Shown in pieces: positions 1-7,573 of a DNA stretch of 64,000 nt (the first letter of the stretch is position 1; each line of letters begins with the position of its first letter). This DNA comes from Clostridia bacterium (lineage in GTDB: Bacteria > Bacillota > Clostridia > UMGS1883 > UMGS1540): assembly GCA_017620205.1 (NCBI GenBank), contig JAFZQX010000003.1, positions 67,713-131,712 of the forward strand, given 5' to 3'. The notes under the pieces are model-generated. The model made no database searches and was not told the DNA's origin. It saw only the letters and a list, made by a program, of their open reading frames with translations. A program made the translations under genes and the position numbers.

Positions 1-576
1 AAGAATGGGTGTGTCGTCGAAGCAAGCGTCAGCCTGACCGCCCGTAACTGCCTGATACATATCGGGAGAAGTTGAGAATGTAACAACTTCGAAGCCGTAT
101 TCGTCTTTGAGGCTTTCTGCGTATTCGTTGCTCATTGTTCCGTTTTTAACAGCAACCTTTTTGCCCTTTAAATCTTCAAAGCCTGCTATATCTGAATTAG
201 CTGCAACAGCCATACCCTGAGTTGCGTCATAGTAACCGTCTGAGAAAATCCAGCCGCTTTCTTTTCTTTCGTCAGTGATTGAAGCGCCTGCTATCATGCC
301 GTCTGCCTGACCTGCCTGGCAAGCTGCGATAGCTGCGTCCCAGCCGATGTACTGAAGCTCATAAGTGAAGCCCTGATCTTCAGCAACAGCTTTTAAAATA
401 TCCATATCGATACCTACGATGTTGCCGTTTTCATCCTCAAATTCAAAAGGACTGAAGCCTTTGTCCGTAGCTACAACAAAACTCTTCTGAGCATTGTTGT
501 CTGTTGTGGATGTTCCGCAGGCGGTAAGTGCCAAGCAGAGCATTGCAGCTAGTAATAAACATAAAATCTTTTTCAT
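1..576 (-). CDS. Amino-acid ABC transporter substrate-binding lipoprotein (partial, C-terminus beyond the window)
   Basis: The reverse strand reads 192 codons open to the left edge, so only the N-terminal part of a usually ~270-residue protein is present. It starts with a lipoprotein signal peptide (lipobox LTAC, Cys20) and continues into a family 3 solute-binding fold (SBP_bac_3). Recognisable motifs are FSPFEFEDENGNIVGID, which builds the ligand pocket start, and GWDAAIAACQAGQADGMIAG. Family members capture polar amino acids or cystine outside the membrane and pass them to a permease/ATPase pair, which should lie beyond the left edge. The start ATG at 576 is preceded by an AAAGGGTG ribosome site and a good promoter. 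The exact amino acid cannot be told. Confidence 0.93.
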   Translation of the reverse strand, partial: MKKILCLLLAAMLCLALTACGTSTTDNNAQKSFVVATDKGFSPFEFEDENGNIVGIDMDILKAVAEDQGFTYELQYIGWDAAIAACQAGQADGMIAGASITDERKESGWIFSDGYYDATQGMAVAANSDIAGFEDLKGKKVAVKNGTMSNEYAESLKDEYGFEVVTFSTSPDMYQAVTGGQADACFDDTPIL

Positions 577-614
577 ACAAAAAACACCCTTTCATATTTT
601 AAAATAACATCAAT

Positions 615-643
615 ATTTTACATCAAACCGATAAAAAAGTCAA
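615..643 (-). promoter_or_regulatory. Sigma-A promoter of the amino-acid-binding lipoprotein gene
   Basis: On the minus strand a TTGACT -35 box (643-638) and a TAAAAT -10 box (620-615) are separated by exactly 17 bp, about 40 bp ahead of the start codon at 576. Seen directly; activity is inferred. Confidence 0.65.
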
Positions 644-679
644 TATTTTTCAATTAAATAGTTAATTTTTATAAACAGA

Positions 680-3130
680 TTATTTAAGAGCCTTAAACAT
701 CCATAATAATACTTCAAAGCGTTTGCACGGCGTACCGTCGGCAGAGCTGAATATATATGTCTCTGCAATACTTCCGTCAAGAGCCCATTGTTCCGCTTCG
801 CCAATCCAACCGTTTTCGCCGGGGTGGGTGGCTCTGTATAAAAAAGTTATCATGTGCTTTTGGCTTAAAGTCATATCGGGCGCAAAGAGCGTATCCGAGA
901 TTCCGCATGTTATTCCTTGCTCCGATGCCCAGGTAACAGCGTCACGGTAATAAGCGCTGTATAATACATCCGAAAACGTATTTTCGTAAGACATCGGGGA
1001 GGGACAGCCTGCGGCACGCCACAAAAACGAAACGGCCTGACCGCGTGTAACGCTCTCCTGCGGCAAAAATACATCCGTTTCCGCGCCGAAAGCAATTTGC
1101 GGTGAGTGGTAGTATGCCCATAATACGGCAGTATAAAAGCTGTCGGATTGCGAGATATCTTTGAAAGGATTTTTGAATGTAAGGAAACTGTGTTCGGGTG
1201 AATAAACAACAAAGTCTATTGTTCTGTATTTTACGGAGTTATCTTTGAAAACTATTTTATAAATTGACGAAGTGATTTCTTCGCGCAATGGTACCCCCGC
1301 GAGAACCGGCTTGTTATTATCGTCCCATTGCAGTTCAAGCCCGTAGGGAGTGGTTCCGCTTTCAGATGAAAGACTCAGCCACTGTCCGTCTGTTTCATCG
1401 CACAAAGGAAGAGTGAAATAGTCGCCCTGCTGTAAATATACGGTTTCGCTGACTTCCGAAACCGTAGGCTCCGGTGTGATAACGGAAACGGTAAAATCAA
1501 TAAATAATGATGTTGTTCCGTCTGTCTTGACAGCAGCGGTTCCTTTGAAATCTCCGCTGTTTTGGGGAGTGCCGCTGAGGTAAAGCTTTTTATTGTTATA
1601 GCCGAGGTAAGTTCCCGGTGGCAATTCGCCTGATATAAGAAAGACGCTCTTAATATTGTCATCGCATTCGGAAAGCGTCAATGGTTTGCTTTGTCCCGAT
1701 ATTATGGCTGTTGACGGCTTACGCATTGCGTATATGTCGTTTGAATAGGCGCTTATGCAGAAATTAGCTTCGCCGTCGCGCTCTTCAAACCAGTTTTCAC
1801 TTTCATTTTCCCTGTAAAAAGATGTATGAAGACGCGGCTTGTGTATCCATTCAACCGTACCTGAAGTGTAAGAGTATACGCACGGAACGGATACGGCGGT
1901 ATTGTCTTCCGGAATGTCAAATTTAAAAACAACGGAAAAGGGGAGACCGGGCATAACCGGAACAGGATTTGTAAGAGGAAGCGTGTGATATCCGCGATAT
2001 TGTATCGCACCGCTTTCTTTGTAAACAAGCTGTCCCGATACGGGATCACATTTGTCGGAAAGACCGGTGTATATCGAAAGTTCGTACGGAACACCGTTCA
2101 TAATCGTTTTTGTTGAAACGGCTGTAAGCTCTTCATATCCGTCGGCGGTGAATACGTTTGCAATTTGCGCGCCGCTTTTATAAAACGCGTGATAGCCGTT
2201 TTGAACGCTTATGCCGTTATATTGGTAGATGTTTTTGTTTTTATCCGTGGGTTCAAGTGCAAAGAAAGCAAACTCCGAGTCTTTTATATATGCGTCCTCG
2301 TATGAAATGTAAACGTAGCCGTTATCGCCTTTATCGGCGCCGTAACTGTTTTTTGCTATCCATGCGCCGTCATGCAGGGGGCGGTTGTCTTCTTTGAAAT
2401 TAAAGCGGGAATAATTATCGTCCCAACCGACTATTGCGGCTGCATGAGCCACCGGCGTTTTATTATCAACAAAGTTTAGACAGCAATACGCTCCGTTTTC
2501 GTTTTGATACTCGTCTCTGTGGTAAAAGTATGTATAGGCAGAGCCGTGTTCCATGATTTTTTTCTTGATTTCAGTCATATCGCTTGACGAAATCCCGATA
2601 GCGTCCGTAAGATGTGCGGCGTTATAGTCATATGCGTATTTTTCGTCGATTCCGCTTAAATGACGGTATACGTTTTCGTATTTTAAGTCTTCCTCAGTCT
2701 CTGCGGCAGGACCTTCGCGGCGCATAAGAGTTGATGCGCCTGCCCAAAAGTTTGCGCCGAGATTTAAATAAATATTGTTAAAGTTATCGGTATCGGAAAG
2801 AATTGTTTTGTCGCCTTCAAGCATGCCTTTTTTATCATGCGCGTCGGAATAAGTAAACCAGGCGAGATGCGATTCCGAAAGATTCAAAGTTTCATTCGCG
2901 GGCAATCCCGTAGCAGGATCTTCCAAACCGTTTTTTATCATATATGTTTCAAGACATGAAATAATGGCGTGCGCCCAGCAACAACTGTAAACCTGGTTTT
3001 TAACGGGGGTAACATACCCAAAATCGCGGCTGTCATAGCGTGCAGGCAAAACTTCACCTGCATAAACGTCGTTTGGCAATAACGTATTCAAAATGAGAAT
3101 AACGGCAATTGCTGCAGATGTTTTTTTCAT
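680..3130 (-). CDS. Secreted papain-family (C1) cysteine peptidase with C-terminal SLH repeats
   Basis: An exported peptidase of about 816 residues. A signal peptide (about residues 1-25) leads into a C1 peptidase domain. The oxyanion Gln46, catalytic Cys51 (in SCCWAHA), His229 (in PVAHAAAIVGW) and Asn261 (in AWIAKNSYG) are all present. Beta-rich, putative-Ig-like domains fill the middle, and the last ~170 residues are SLH repeats (FKDISQSDSF, VTRGQAVSFLWRAAG, FSDVLYSAYYRDAVTWA), which bind secondary wall polymer. It should therefore act on proteins while tethered to the cell surface. I place the start at ATG 3130, behind GAGAGG. An upstream in-frame ATG at 3160 overlaps the previous stop and would only lengthen the n-region. 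It follows the DUF4428 gene directly, so the two are probably cotranscribed. The natural substrate is unknown. Confidence 0.85.
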   Translation of the reverse strand: MKKTSAAIAVILILNTLLPNDVYAGEVLPARYDSRDFGYVTPVKNQVYSCCWAHAIISCLETYMIKNGLEDPATGLPANETLNLSESHLAWFTYSDAHDKKGMLEGDKTILSDTDNFNNIYLNLGANFWAGASTLMRREGPAAETEEDLKYENVYRHLSGIDEKYAYDYNAAHLTDAIGISSSDMTEIKKKIMEHGSAYTYFYHRDEYQNENGAYCCLNFVDNKTPVAHAAAIVGWDDNYSRFNFKEDNRPLHDGAWIAKNSYGADKGDNGYVYISYEDAYIKDSEFAFFALEPTDKNKNIYQYNGISVQNGYHAFYKSGAQIANVFTADGYEELTAVSTKTIMNGVPYELSIYTGLSDKCDPVSGQLVYKESGAIQYRGYHTLPLTNPVPVMPGLPFSVVFKFDIPEDNTAVSVPCVYSYTSGTVEWIHKPRLHTSFYRENESENWFEERDGEANFCISAYSNDIYAMRKPSTAIISGQSKPLTLSECDDNIKSVFLISGELPPGTYLGYNNKKLYLSGTPQNSGDFKGTAAVKTDGTTSLFIDFTVSVITPEPTVSEVSETVYLQQGDYFTLPLCDETDGQWLSLSSESGTTPYGLELQWDDNNKPVLAGVPLREEITSSIYKIVFKDNSVKYRTIDFVVYSPEHSFLTFKNPFKDISQSDSFYTAVLWAYYHSPQIAFGAETDVFLPQESVTRGQAVSFLWRAAGCPSPMSYENTFSDVLYSAYYRDAVTWASEQGITCGISDTLFAPDMTLSQKHMITFLYRATHPGENGWIGEAEQWALDGSIAETYIFSSADGTPCKRFEVLLWMFKALK

Positions 3131-3156
3131 ACCGATTTTCCTCTCATGAGGCCTTG

Positions 3157-3984
3157 TCATTCCGCTTTCCCTGTGATAATGGCCTGAATTTCGCGTGCCA
3201 TGGCGAGATAATACTGATAACGCCTGATTTCATCAAAGTTCTCGGGGGAGCATTTAAAACCGTAGGAATAGTCCGGCATCTCGAACGGACTGCGAAGAAA
3301 AATATGTAAAAGCGATTCGTTGTCAAATACGGCTTCGTTATTCTCTTTAACGAGACCCGGAAGACCGAGAAGATGCGCCGCAAGCTTTCGCCCCGGATCT
3401 GTCCAAAGGCGTCTGCCTATGTTTTTAATCTGAACGGCGCCGTCGTTTAGCTGAATGCTCATGGAACTTATATAGGGGTGCTTAAGCTTTAGCCTGAGCG
3501 TGAACGTTTCCATATAGATAATGTGGGGTGGGTTAAAGCTTACCTGCTTGCCGTCAACCGTCTGTTTTGCTTCGCGGCTTGTCTCGGTTATATCGATTTC
3601 AAAATCTTCAACGGCAGAAAAATCAATCAAATCAGGCCCCAAATCAATTACGTCGTCAATAGATGTAACTTTTCTCTGATTTCCGAACAGACCTTTGGAG
3701 GTTGAGGGAAAGGCTACAAATTTTTTAGAGTCTTCGGCAATAAGTATAACGCCGTATTCGCCGAAAATCTTGTTAAAGTTTAAGGATTTCGCTTCTACTG
3801 CGTTTGCCTGCCTTTTAATAATTTGCCCGCCGAGCAAAAGCCTGTCCGAGTTTTTGTAATCGTCAAACCAAACAGAAAGCCTTTCTTTACAGTTTTTGCA
3901 AACTTTTCCGTCCCGGCATTTTTTGTCAAGCATTCCTGTTTTGCCGCCGCAGATGCAGCAGCTGTCTTTATTAAACAATCCCAT
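3157..3984 (-). CDS. DUF4428 domain protein with N-terminal zinc-finger-like motif
   Basis: A cytoplasmic 275-residue protein. The first ~45 residues hold CCICGG...KKCRDGKVCKNCKE, a CxxC pair arrangement typical of the DUF4428 family that probably binds zinc. The rest resembles the PH-like/short-lipid-binding part found in such proteins (FGEYGVILIAEDSKKFVAF). There is no signal peptide or membrane segment. Function is not established for the family. It precedes the SLH peptidase gene with a 4-bp stop/start overlap if the longer peptidase start is used. The start ATG at 3984 has a GGAAA-type site upstream. Confidence 0.75.
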   Translation of the reverse strand: MGLFNKDSCCICGGKTGMLDKKCRDGKVCKNCKERLSVWFDDYKNSDRLLLGGQIIKRQANAVEAKSLNFNKIFGEYGVILIAEDSKKFVAFPSTSKGLFGNQRKVTSIDDVIDLGPDLIDFSAVEDFEIDITETSREAKQTVDGKQVSFNPPHIIYMETFTLRLKLKHPYISSMSIQLNDGAVQIKNIGRRLWTDPGRKLAAHLLGLPGLVKENNEAVFDNESLLHIFLRSPFEMPDYSYGFKCSPENFDEIRRYQYYLAMAREIQAIITGKAE

Positions 3985-4084
3985 GTGAGTATTTCCTTTC
4001 CGTTTATATAATTAATTATAATAATAGCATATATAGTATTTTTTTTCAATATTTCATAAAAAAACAATAAACTTAAAAAAAACC

Positions 4085-4113
4085 TTGACAAAGCTTTGTG
4101 TTTGGGTTATAAT
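4085..4113 (+). promoter_or_regulatory. Consensus sigma-A promoter of tRNA-Gln
   Basis: TTGACA (4085-4090) and TATAAT (4108-4113) with a 17-bp spacer: a perfect match to the consensus, as often seen for stable RNA genes. The -10 box ends 13 bp before the mature tRNA. Confidence 0.9.
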
Positions 4114-4126
4114 AATTTTTGCACGT

Positions 4127-4200
4127 TGCGGAATTGTGTAAAGGTAGCACGAGTGACTCTGACTCACTTTGTCTGGGTTCGAATCCTAGTTCCGCAGCCA
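4127..4200 (+). tRNA. tRNA-Gln (anticodon CUG)
   Basis: A complete cloverleaf can be folded. The acceptor stem TGCGGAA pairs with TTCCGCA, the D-arm contains AAAGGTA, the anticodon stem AGTGA/TCACT closes the loop CTCTGAC (anticodon CTG), and the T-arm is CTGGG-TTCGAAT-CCTAG. CCA is encoded. The weak U1-A72 pair and discriminator G73 are identity marks of bacterial glutamine tRNAs. It reads CAG only, so a UUG isoacceptor must exist elsewhere. It is a single gene with its own promoter and terminator. Confidence 0.95.
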
Positions 4201-4204
4201 CGTC

Positions 4205-4240
4205 GGAGCAAAGTTCGCTTTGCTCCATTTTTCTTTTTTA
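4205..4240 (+). terminator. Rho-independent terminator of tRNA-Gln
   Basis: A perfect 9-bp stem (4205-4213 with 4218-4226) closed by a TTCG tetraloop is followed by ATTTTTCTTTTTT. The hairpin begins 4 bp after the encoded CCA. Confidence 0.9.
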
Positions 4241-4491
4241 AGAAAAATATCCGCCCGCTGCCTTGCTCCTCCTTTTCCGAAAAAGGCACGTTCACGTCGG
4301 CTATTCGCTTATAAATGTGCTCATAACGCCTTTGGCTCTCTACCACCTTTTTCGGTTTTGCGCCTTCGGCGCTTTTTGACTGTTCCGCCGAACCATCTGC
4401 GGATTATTTTTTTGACCAAAATTGCGCAAAAAATCACAAAAACGGTTTAAAATTCTTCGAATCGAGCAGAATGCCAAAAAGCGGCAGGTGT

Positions 4492-4634
4492 AGGACTCGA
4501 ACCCTTCAAACCCGCATAAACACAGACTTTTTCGCGATTTACAAGCTCAAATTCGATAGGTTCGAATCCCTCCTTTCCCTGAAATTTGACAGGTAATCAA
4601 CAGGAACTTGAACCCCTCAAACCCGCATAAATAC
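4492..4634. repeat. Pair of ~32-bp direct repeats with tRNA T-arm-like motifs in a gene-free stretch
   Basis: The stretch 4241-4745 has no gene. Two near-identical copies lie at 4492-4523 and 4602-4634, sharing the core TCAAACCCGCATAAA. Both begin with a GAACCC motif that is the complement of a tRNA T-arm. On the plus strand, GGTTCGAATCCC (4559-4570) and GGTTCGAGTCC (4642-4652, followed by a GCACCA) lie beside them. No full cloverleaf can be folded. They could be attachment-site scars or remnants of tRNA 3' ends left by integrations; this is inference. Confidence 0.5.
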
Positions 4635-4745
4635 CGGAAAAGGTTCGAGTCCTTACTGCACCAAATTTCATTTTTTTTGACACCGGAATTGAACAAAAAT
4701 CCGTTGTTATTAAGTGAGGGCTTATAAGGAAGTATTTCCGCAAGA

Positions 4746-5050
4746 CTAATCGAGGCCTTGCGGATGTTCCTTTATATCGGGGTTAAATTCACCGATACAG
4801 TTGAATATAATCTGTATCTTTTGTACTCTGTGACCGCTTAATTTATCATGAGCGTGAACAATGATTTTTTTAATAAATTCATTTACGATGGGTGGCGTCA
4901 ATTCTTTTATGCCGACATACTTTCGTACAATTTCTCTGAATTTATCGAAATCAAGCTGCTGCCTGTTAAATTCAGCGGTTTCTTTTTGATATTCATTTAC
5001 TTTGTTCTGTAATTTCTGCTGTTCCGCTTCATATTCTGCAGATAAGGGAA
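4746..5050 (-). pseudogene. C-terminal remnant of a large serine recombinase (DUF4368 region)
   Basis: About 100 residues are recognisable. A coiled-coil stretch (SAEYEAEQQKLQNKVNEY) is followed by FREIVRKYVGIKELTPPIV, then NEFIKKIIVHAHDKLSGHRV and QKIQIIFNCIGEF. This order matches the C-terminal end (DUF4368) of TnpX-like serine site-specific recombinases carried by clostridial conjugative and mobilisable elements. The catalytic resolvase domain, recombinase domain and zinc ribbon (about 400 residues) are absent, and the reading frame runs into unrelated sequence near 5050. It is therefore a decayed piece, not a working enzyme. It sits 550 bp downstream of tRNA-Gln. Confidence 0.7.
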
Positions 5051-5158
5051 CGATACATTTCGGGCTATTTGGATGATGAGTTAAAAAACATCCTCGAAAG
5101 CACCGACGCGACAACGGAGCGTTTTGCCGACAAGTACACTTTTATTTTGACAGAATAG
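5048..5158 (+). pseudogene. Possible 3' fragment of an unidentified gene
   Basis: Thirty-six codons ending in TAG read ERYISGYLDDELKN...TERFADKYTFILTE, with the composition of a genuine protein C-terminus. It has no start codon or ribosome site and abuts the recombinase remnant head-on, so the point near 5048 looks like a breakpoint joining two foreign fragments. I do not recognise the family, and chance coding potential cannot be excluded. Confidence 0.3.
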
Positions 5159-5254
5159 ATGGCATCGGTTAATAGATAGCGAAAATGGTGTACTTTTTGA
5201 ATTTCTTACCTTAAAATTACCCCTGATATGTACCTTTTTGCCCGTCTTTGCCAT

Positions 5255-5300
5255 GTAGGAGCAAGTCCGCTTTGGTCCGTTTTTCTTTTTTATGAACAAT
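5255..5300 (+). repeat. Second, degenerate copy of the tRNA-Gln terminator region (first copy 4202-4248)
   Basis: The segment aligns over about 46 bp with 4202-4248 (GGAGCAA, CCGCTTTG, then TTTTTCTTTTTT, and further similarity after it), but its hairpin arms no longer pair fully. The two copies bracket the decayed mobile DNA. They are either a dispersed repeat or the trace of a duplication caused by insertion beside the tRNA. Confidence 0.55.
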
Positions 5301-5338
5301 TATAATAAACCGTTAATATAATACTAATGGGTGATAAT

Positions 5339-5833
5339 ATGCCAAATATAATTGAATACAACAGAAGAAAAGCCGTTGCGTATTCTGATAAATGGGCGCT
5401 TTCGCGCAACCCTGCGTATTATGATTTTTCGGAACTCGGCGGTGACTGCACAAATTTTGTATCCCAGTGCCTTTATGCCGGAAGCGGGGTTATGAACTAT
5501 TCGCGGGATTTGGGGTGGTATTATATAAATGCAAACGACAGAGCGCCCGCTTGGACATCTGCGCGGTATTTAAACAGATTTCTTTTAACTAACAAGAAAA
5601 AAGCAGTATTTGCAAGCGAAGCAGAACTTTCGGAAATAATGCCCGGTGACGTTATTCAGCTTGTATCGGGCGGCAGAATATACCATTCGCTTTTCGTTGC
5701 GGATATCGGCAGCATGCCGTCTGAAGAAAGTATATTCGTAAACGCGCATACTTTTAACGCGTATCACAGACCGCTTTCCTCATATTCTTTTGACAGCGCA
5801 GTTTGTCTGCATATTGAAGGAGTTTACAATTAA
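5339..5833 (+). CDS. Putative amidase domain (Amidase_6) protein
   Basis: A small protein of 164 residues belonging to the Amidase_6 family, related to NlpC/P60 and CHAP cysteine peptidases thought to cut cell-wall or other amide bonds. The catalytic-type motif GGDCTNFVSQCLYAGSG (Cys) lies near residue 33 and a conserved YHSLFVADI (His) near residue 120. There is no signal peptide, which is common for short family members. Start choice: an ATG at 5327 is in frame, but GGGTGAT just before ATG 5339 matches the extended anti-Shine-Dalgarno, so 5339 is preferred. A TATAAT lies at 5317-5322. Substrate unknown. Confidence 0.8.
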   Translation: MPNIIEYNRRKAVAYSDKWALSRNPAYYDFSELGGDCTNFVSQCLYAGSGVMNYSRDLGWYYINANDRAPAWTSARYLNRFLLTNKKKAVFASEAELSEIMPGDVIQLVSGGRIYHSLFVADIGSMPSEESIFVNAHTFNAYHRPLSSYSFDSAVCLHIEGVYN

Positions 5834-5848
5834 TTAACTTTATATGTA

Positions 5849-5877
5849 TTGACCTTTTTTGCGGTATATGTTATTAT
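5849..5877 (+). promoter_or_regulatory. Sigma-A promoter of the PII-like/antiporter operon
   Basis: TTGACC (5849-5854), 17-bp spacer, TATTAT (5872-5877), 39 bp ahead of the start codon at 5917. Confidence 0.7.
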
Positions 5878-5916
5878 TTATTAGGAAATCAGGAATTTGA
5901 CGAAAGGATGACAAAA

Positions 5917-6258
5917 ATGCAAGTCATTGTTATTGTTTTAAATAAGGTTGAATGTCTTGAAAAACTTCTTGAAAAATTCGGTGAAACCGGAGTAAGAGGC
6001 GCTACAATCCTTGAAAGCAGGGGTATGGCACACTCGCTTTCCGAATTCAGCGAACTCAGCTTTATGGCATCTCTCCGCATGCTTCTTGACCCTGAGCATC
6101 AGGAAAGCAAAACCATTTTTGCCGTTGTTGACGATGATCAGATAGAAACTGTATCAAAAGCGGTGAATGAAGTTACGGGCGGTCTCGATAAAAGCGATAC
6201 CGGCATTATGTTTGCGATGCCTGTTTCATATACTGAAGGAATCGGTGGCAAAAAATGA
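5917..6258 (+). CDS. PII-like signalling protein associated with a cation/proton antiporter
   Basis: A 113-residue protein with the ferredoxin-like pattern of the PII superfamily. Beta 1 is MQVIVIVLNK, helix 1 VECLEKLLEKFGETGVRG, beta 2 ATILESRGMA, and a later strand is KTIFAVVDDDQIETVSKAV with the C-terminal GIMFAMPV. The canonical PII T-loop tyrosine-uridylylation motif is not evident, so it is PII-like rather than GlnB. Related proteins bind small effectors and gate membrane transporters. It overlaps the antiporter gene by ATGA, so the two are translationally coupled, and I infer it regulates that antiporter. Start: AGGATG six bases before ATG 5917 favours it over ATG 5908, which overlaps the ribosome site. 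Confidence 0.75.
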   Translation: MQVIVIVLNKVECLEKLLEKFGETGVRGATILESRGMAHSLSEFSELSFMASLRMLLDPEHQESKTIFAVVDDDQIETVSKAVNEVTGGLDKSDTGIMFAMPVSYTEGIGGKK

Positions 6259-7430
6259 TACCTTTAAATACTTATATGTACCTCGCGCTTATGATTCTGT
6301 TCGGAATGTTTTTCGGCAGAATGGCAAAGCACGTGGGACTTCCGAATGTTACGGGCTATCTTGTCGGCGGCCTTTTGCTCGGTCCGTCTGTGCTCGGCAT
6401 TGTGCCCGCGGACGCGCTTTCGGGCTTTGACATAATTTCCGAAGTGGCGCTCGGCTTTATTGCATTTACGATAGGCAACGAGTTTAAAATTTCTTATTTC
6501 AAGAGAGTGGGCAGGGCGCCTATAGTAATTGCTTTTCTGGAAGCGTTTGTAGCAGTTATATTCGTAATATCGGCGCTGCTCATAGCAGGATTTCAGCTTC
6601 CGTTTTCAATAGTTCTCGGCTCAATTGCGGCGGCGACAGCACCCGCCGCTACTATTATGGTTATAAAGCAGTATAACGCCAAGGGTCCTGTGACGGAAAC
6701 GCTTTTATCCGTTGTCGCTCTTGATGACGCTGCGGCGCTTATTTTGTTCGGCATTTCGGTAGCAATAGGACAGGCCCTTATGAGTCCCGGCGATACTGCA
6801 ATACTGCCGCTTGTTATTAAACCGTTTATTGAAATATTCGGCGCTATAATTTGCGGTTTCCTGTTCGGACTTCTGTTTACTCTTCCGCTGCGATATTTTA
6901 AGAAAAGCGGAAACAGACTTTCGATTATTGTCGGATTCATTTTTGCCGGTATAGGAATATCAAAAATGTTCGGGCTTTCATCTCTTCTTTTGTGTATGGC
7001 TATGGGCGCGGCGCTTGCAAATGTGAGCTCCGTTACAAAAGAACTTGTGAAAATATCTGACAGTATAACTCCGCCGATATTTCTTTTGTTTTTTGTAACG
7101 TCGGGCGCGGAGCTGCAGCTGTCTGTCTTGCCCTCTATAGGAGTTGCAGGCGTTATTTACGTTATATTCAGAGTCATAGGCAAATACGCAGGCGCATATT
7201 TTGGTGCTGTGCTTTGCAAAACAGATAAGAATATCAAAAAATATCTCGGTCCCGCGCTTATACCGCAAGCCGGCGTTGCCATAGGCTTGTCTCTCGTTGC
7301 GACAACCGTTGTTCCGCAGTTCGCAAACGAGATACGCGGCATAATTTTATGCGGCACGCTTATCTATGAGATGATAGGCCCCGGCGTTGCGAAATGGTCG
7401 CTTAAAAAAGCAGGGGAGATATGTGGCTGA
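6255..7430 (+). CDS. CPA2-type cation:proton antiporter (KefB/NapA-like)
   Basis: A 391-residue, all-membrane protein with about 12 helices. It begins with the CPA2 pattern GLPNVTGYLVGGLLLGP and has the core GSIAAATAPAATIMV and ALDDAAALILFG segments, where acidic and polar residues carry Na+/K+ or H+. The family exchanges monovalent cations for protons across the plasma membrane, serving pH and salt balance. There is no cytoplasmic TrkA-N/RCK domain, so gating probably depends on the coupled PII-like protein encoded just before it. A terminator follows directly, making this a two-gene operon. The transported ion cannot be fixed from sequence. Confidence 0.88.
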   Translation: MIPLNTYMYLALMILFGMFFGRMAKHVGLPNVTGYLVGGLLLGPSVLGIVPADALSGFDIISEVALGFIAFTIGNEFKISYFKRVGRAPIVIAFLEAFVAVIFVISALLIAGFQLPFSIVLGSIAAATAPAATIMVIKQYNAKGPVTETLLSVVALDDAAALILFGISVAIGQALMSPGDTAILPLVIKPFIEIFGAIICGFLFGLLFTLPLRYFKKSGNRLSIIVGFIFAGIGISKMFGLSSLLLCMAMGAALANVSSVTKELVKISDSITPPIFLLFFVTSGAELQLSVLPSIGVAGVIYVIFRVIGKYAGAYFGAVLCKTDKNIKKYLGPALIPQAGVAIGLSLVATTVVPQFANEIRGIILCGTLIYEMIGPGVAKWSLKKAGEICG

Positions 7431-7448
7431 TAAGAATATATAAATTTA

Positions 7449-7487
7449 AAGGACTGTCTCACTATAAAGTGGGACAGCCCTTTTTAT
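7449..7487 (+). terminator. Terminator of the antiporter operon
   Basis: An imperfect stem of about 13 bp (GGACTGTCTCAC against GTGGGACAGCCC) is followed by TTTTTATTT. Confidence 0.85.
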
Positions 7488-7573
7488 TTACAAAAAATTA
7501 TGGTAACATATTCTGTTATGAGGTTTCATCTGCTTTTTCTGATTTATATAAAGCTTTCGGCTAAGAAAACTGT

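Noticed and set aside
4555-4665. Possible second tRNA gene (GTTCGAATCC and GTTCGAGTCC motifs, GCACCA)
   Set aside because: No acceptor, D or anticodon stems can be paired around the motifs.
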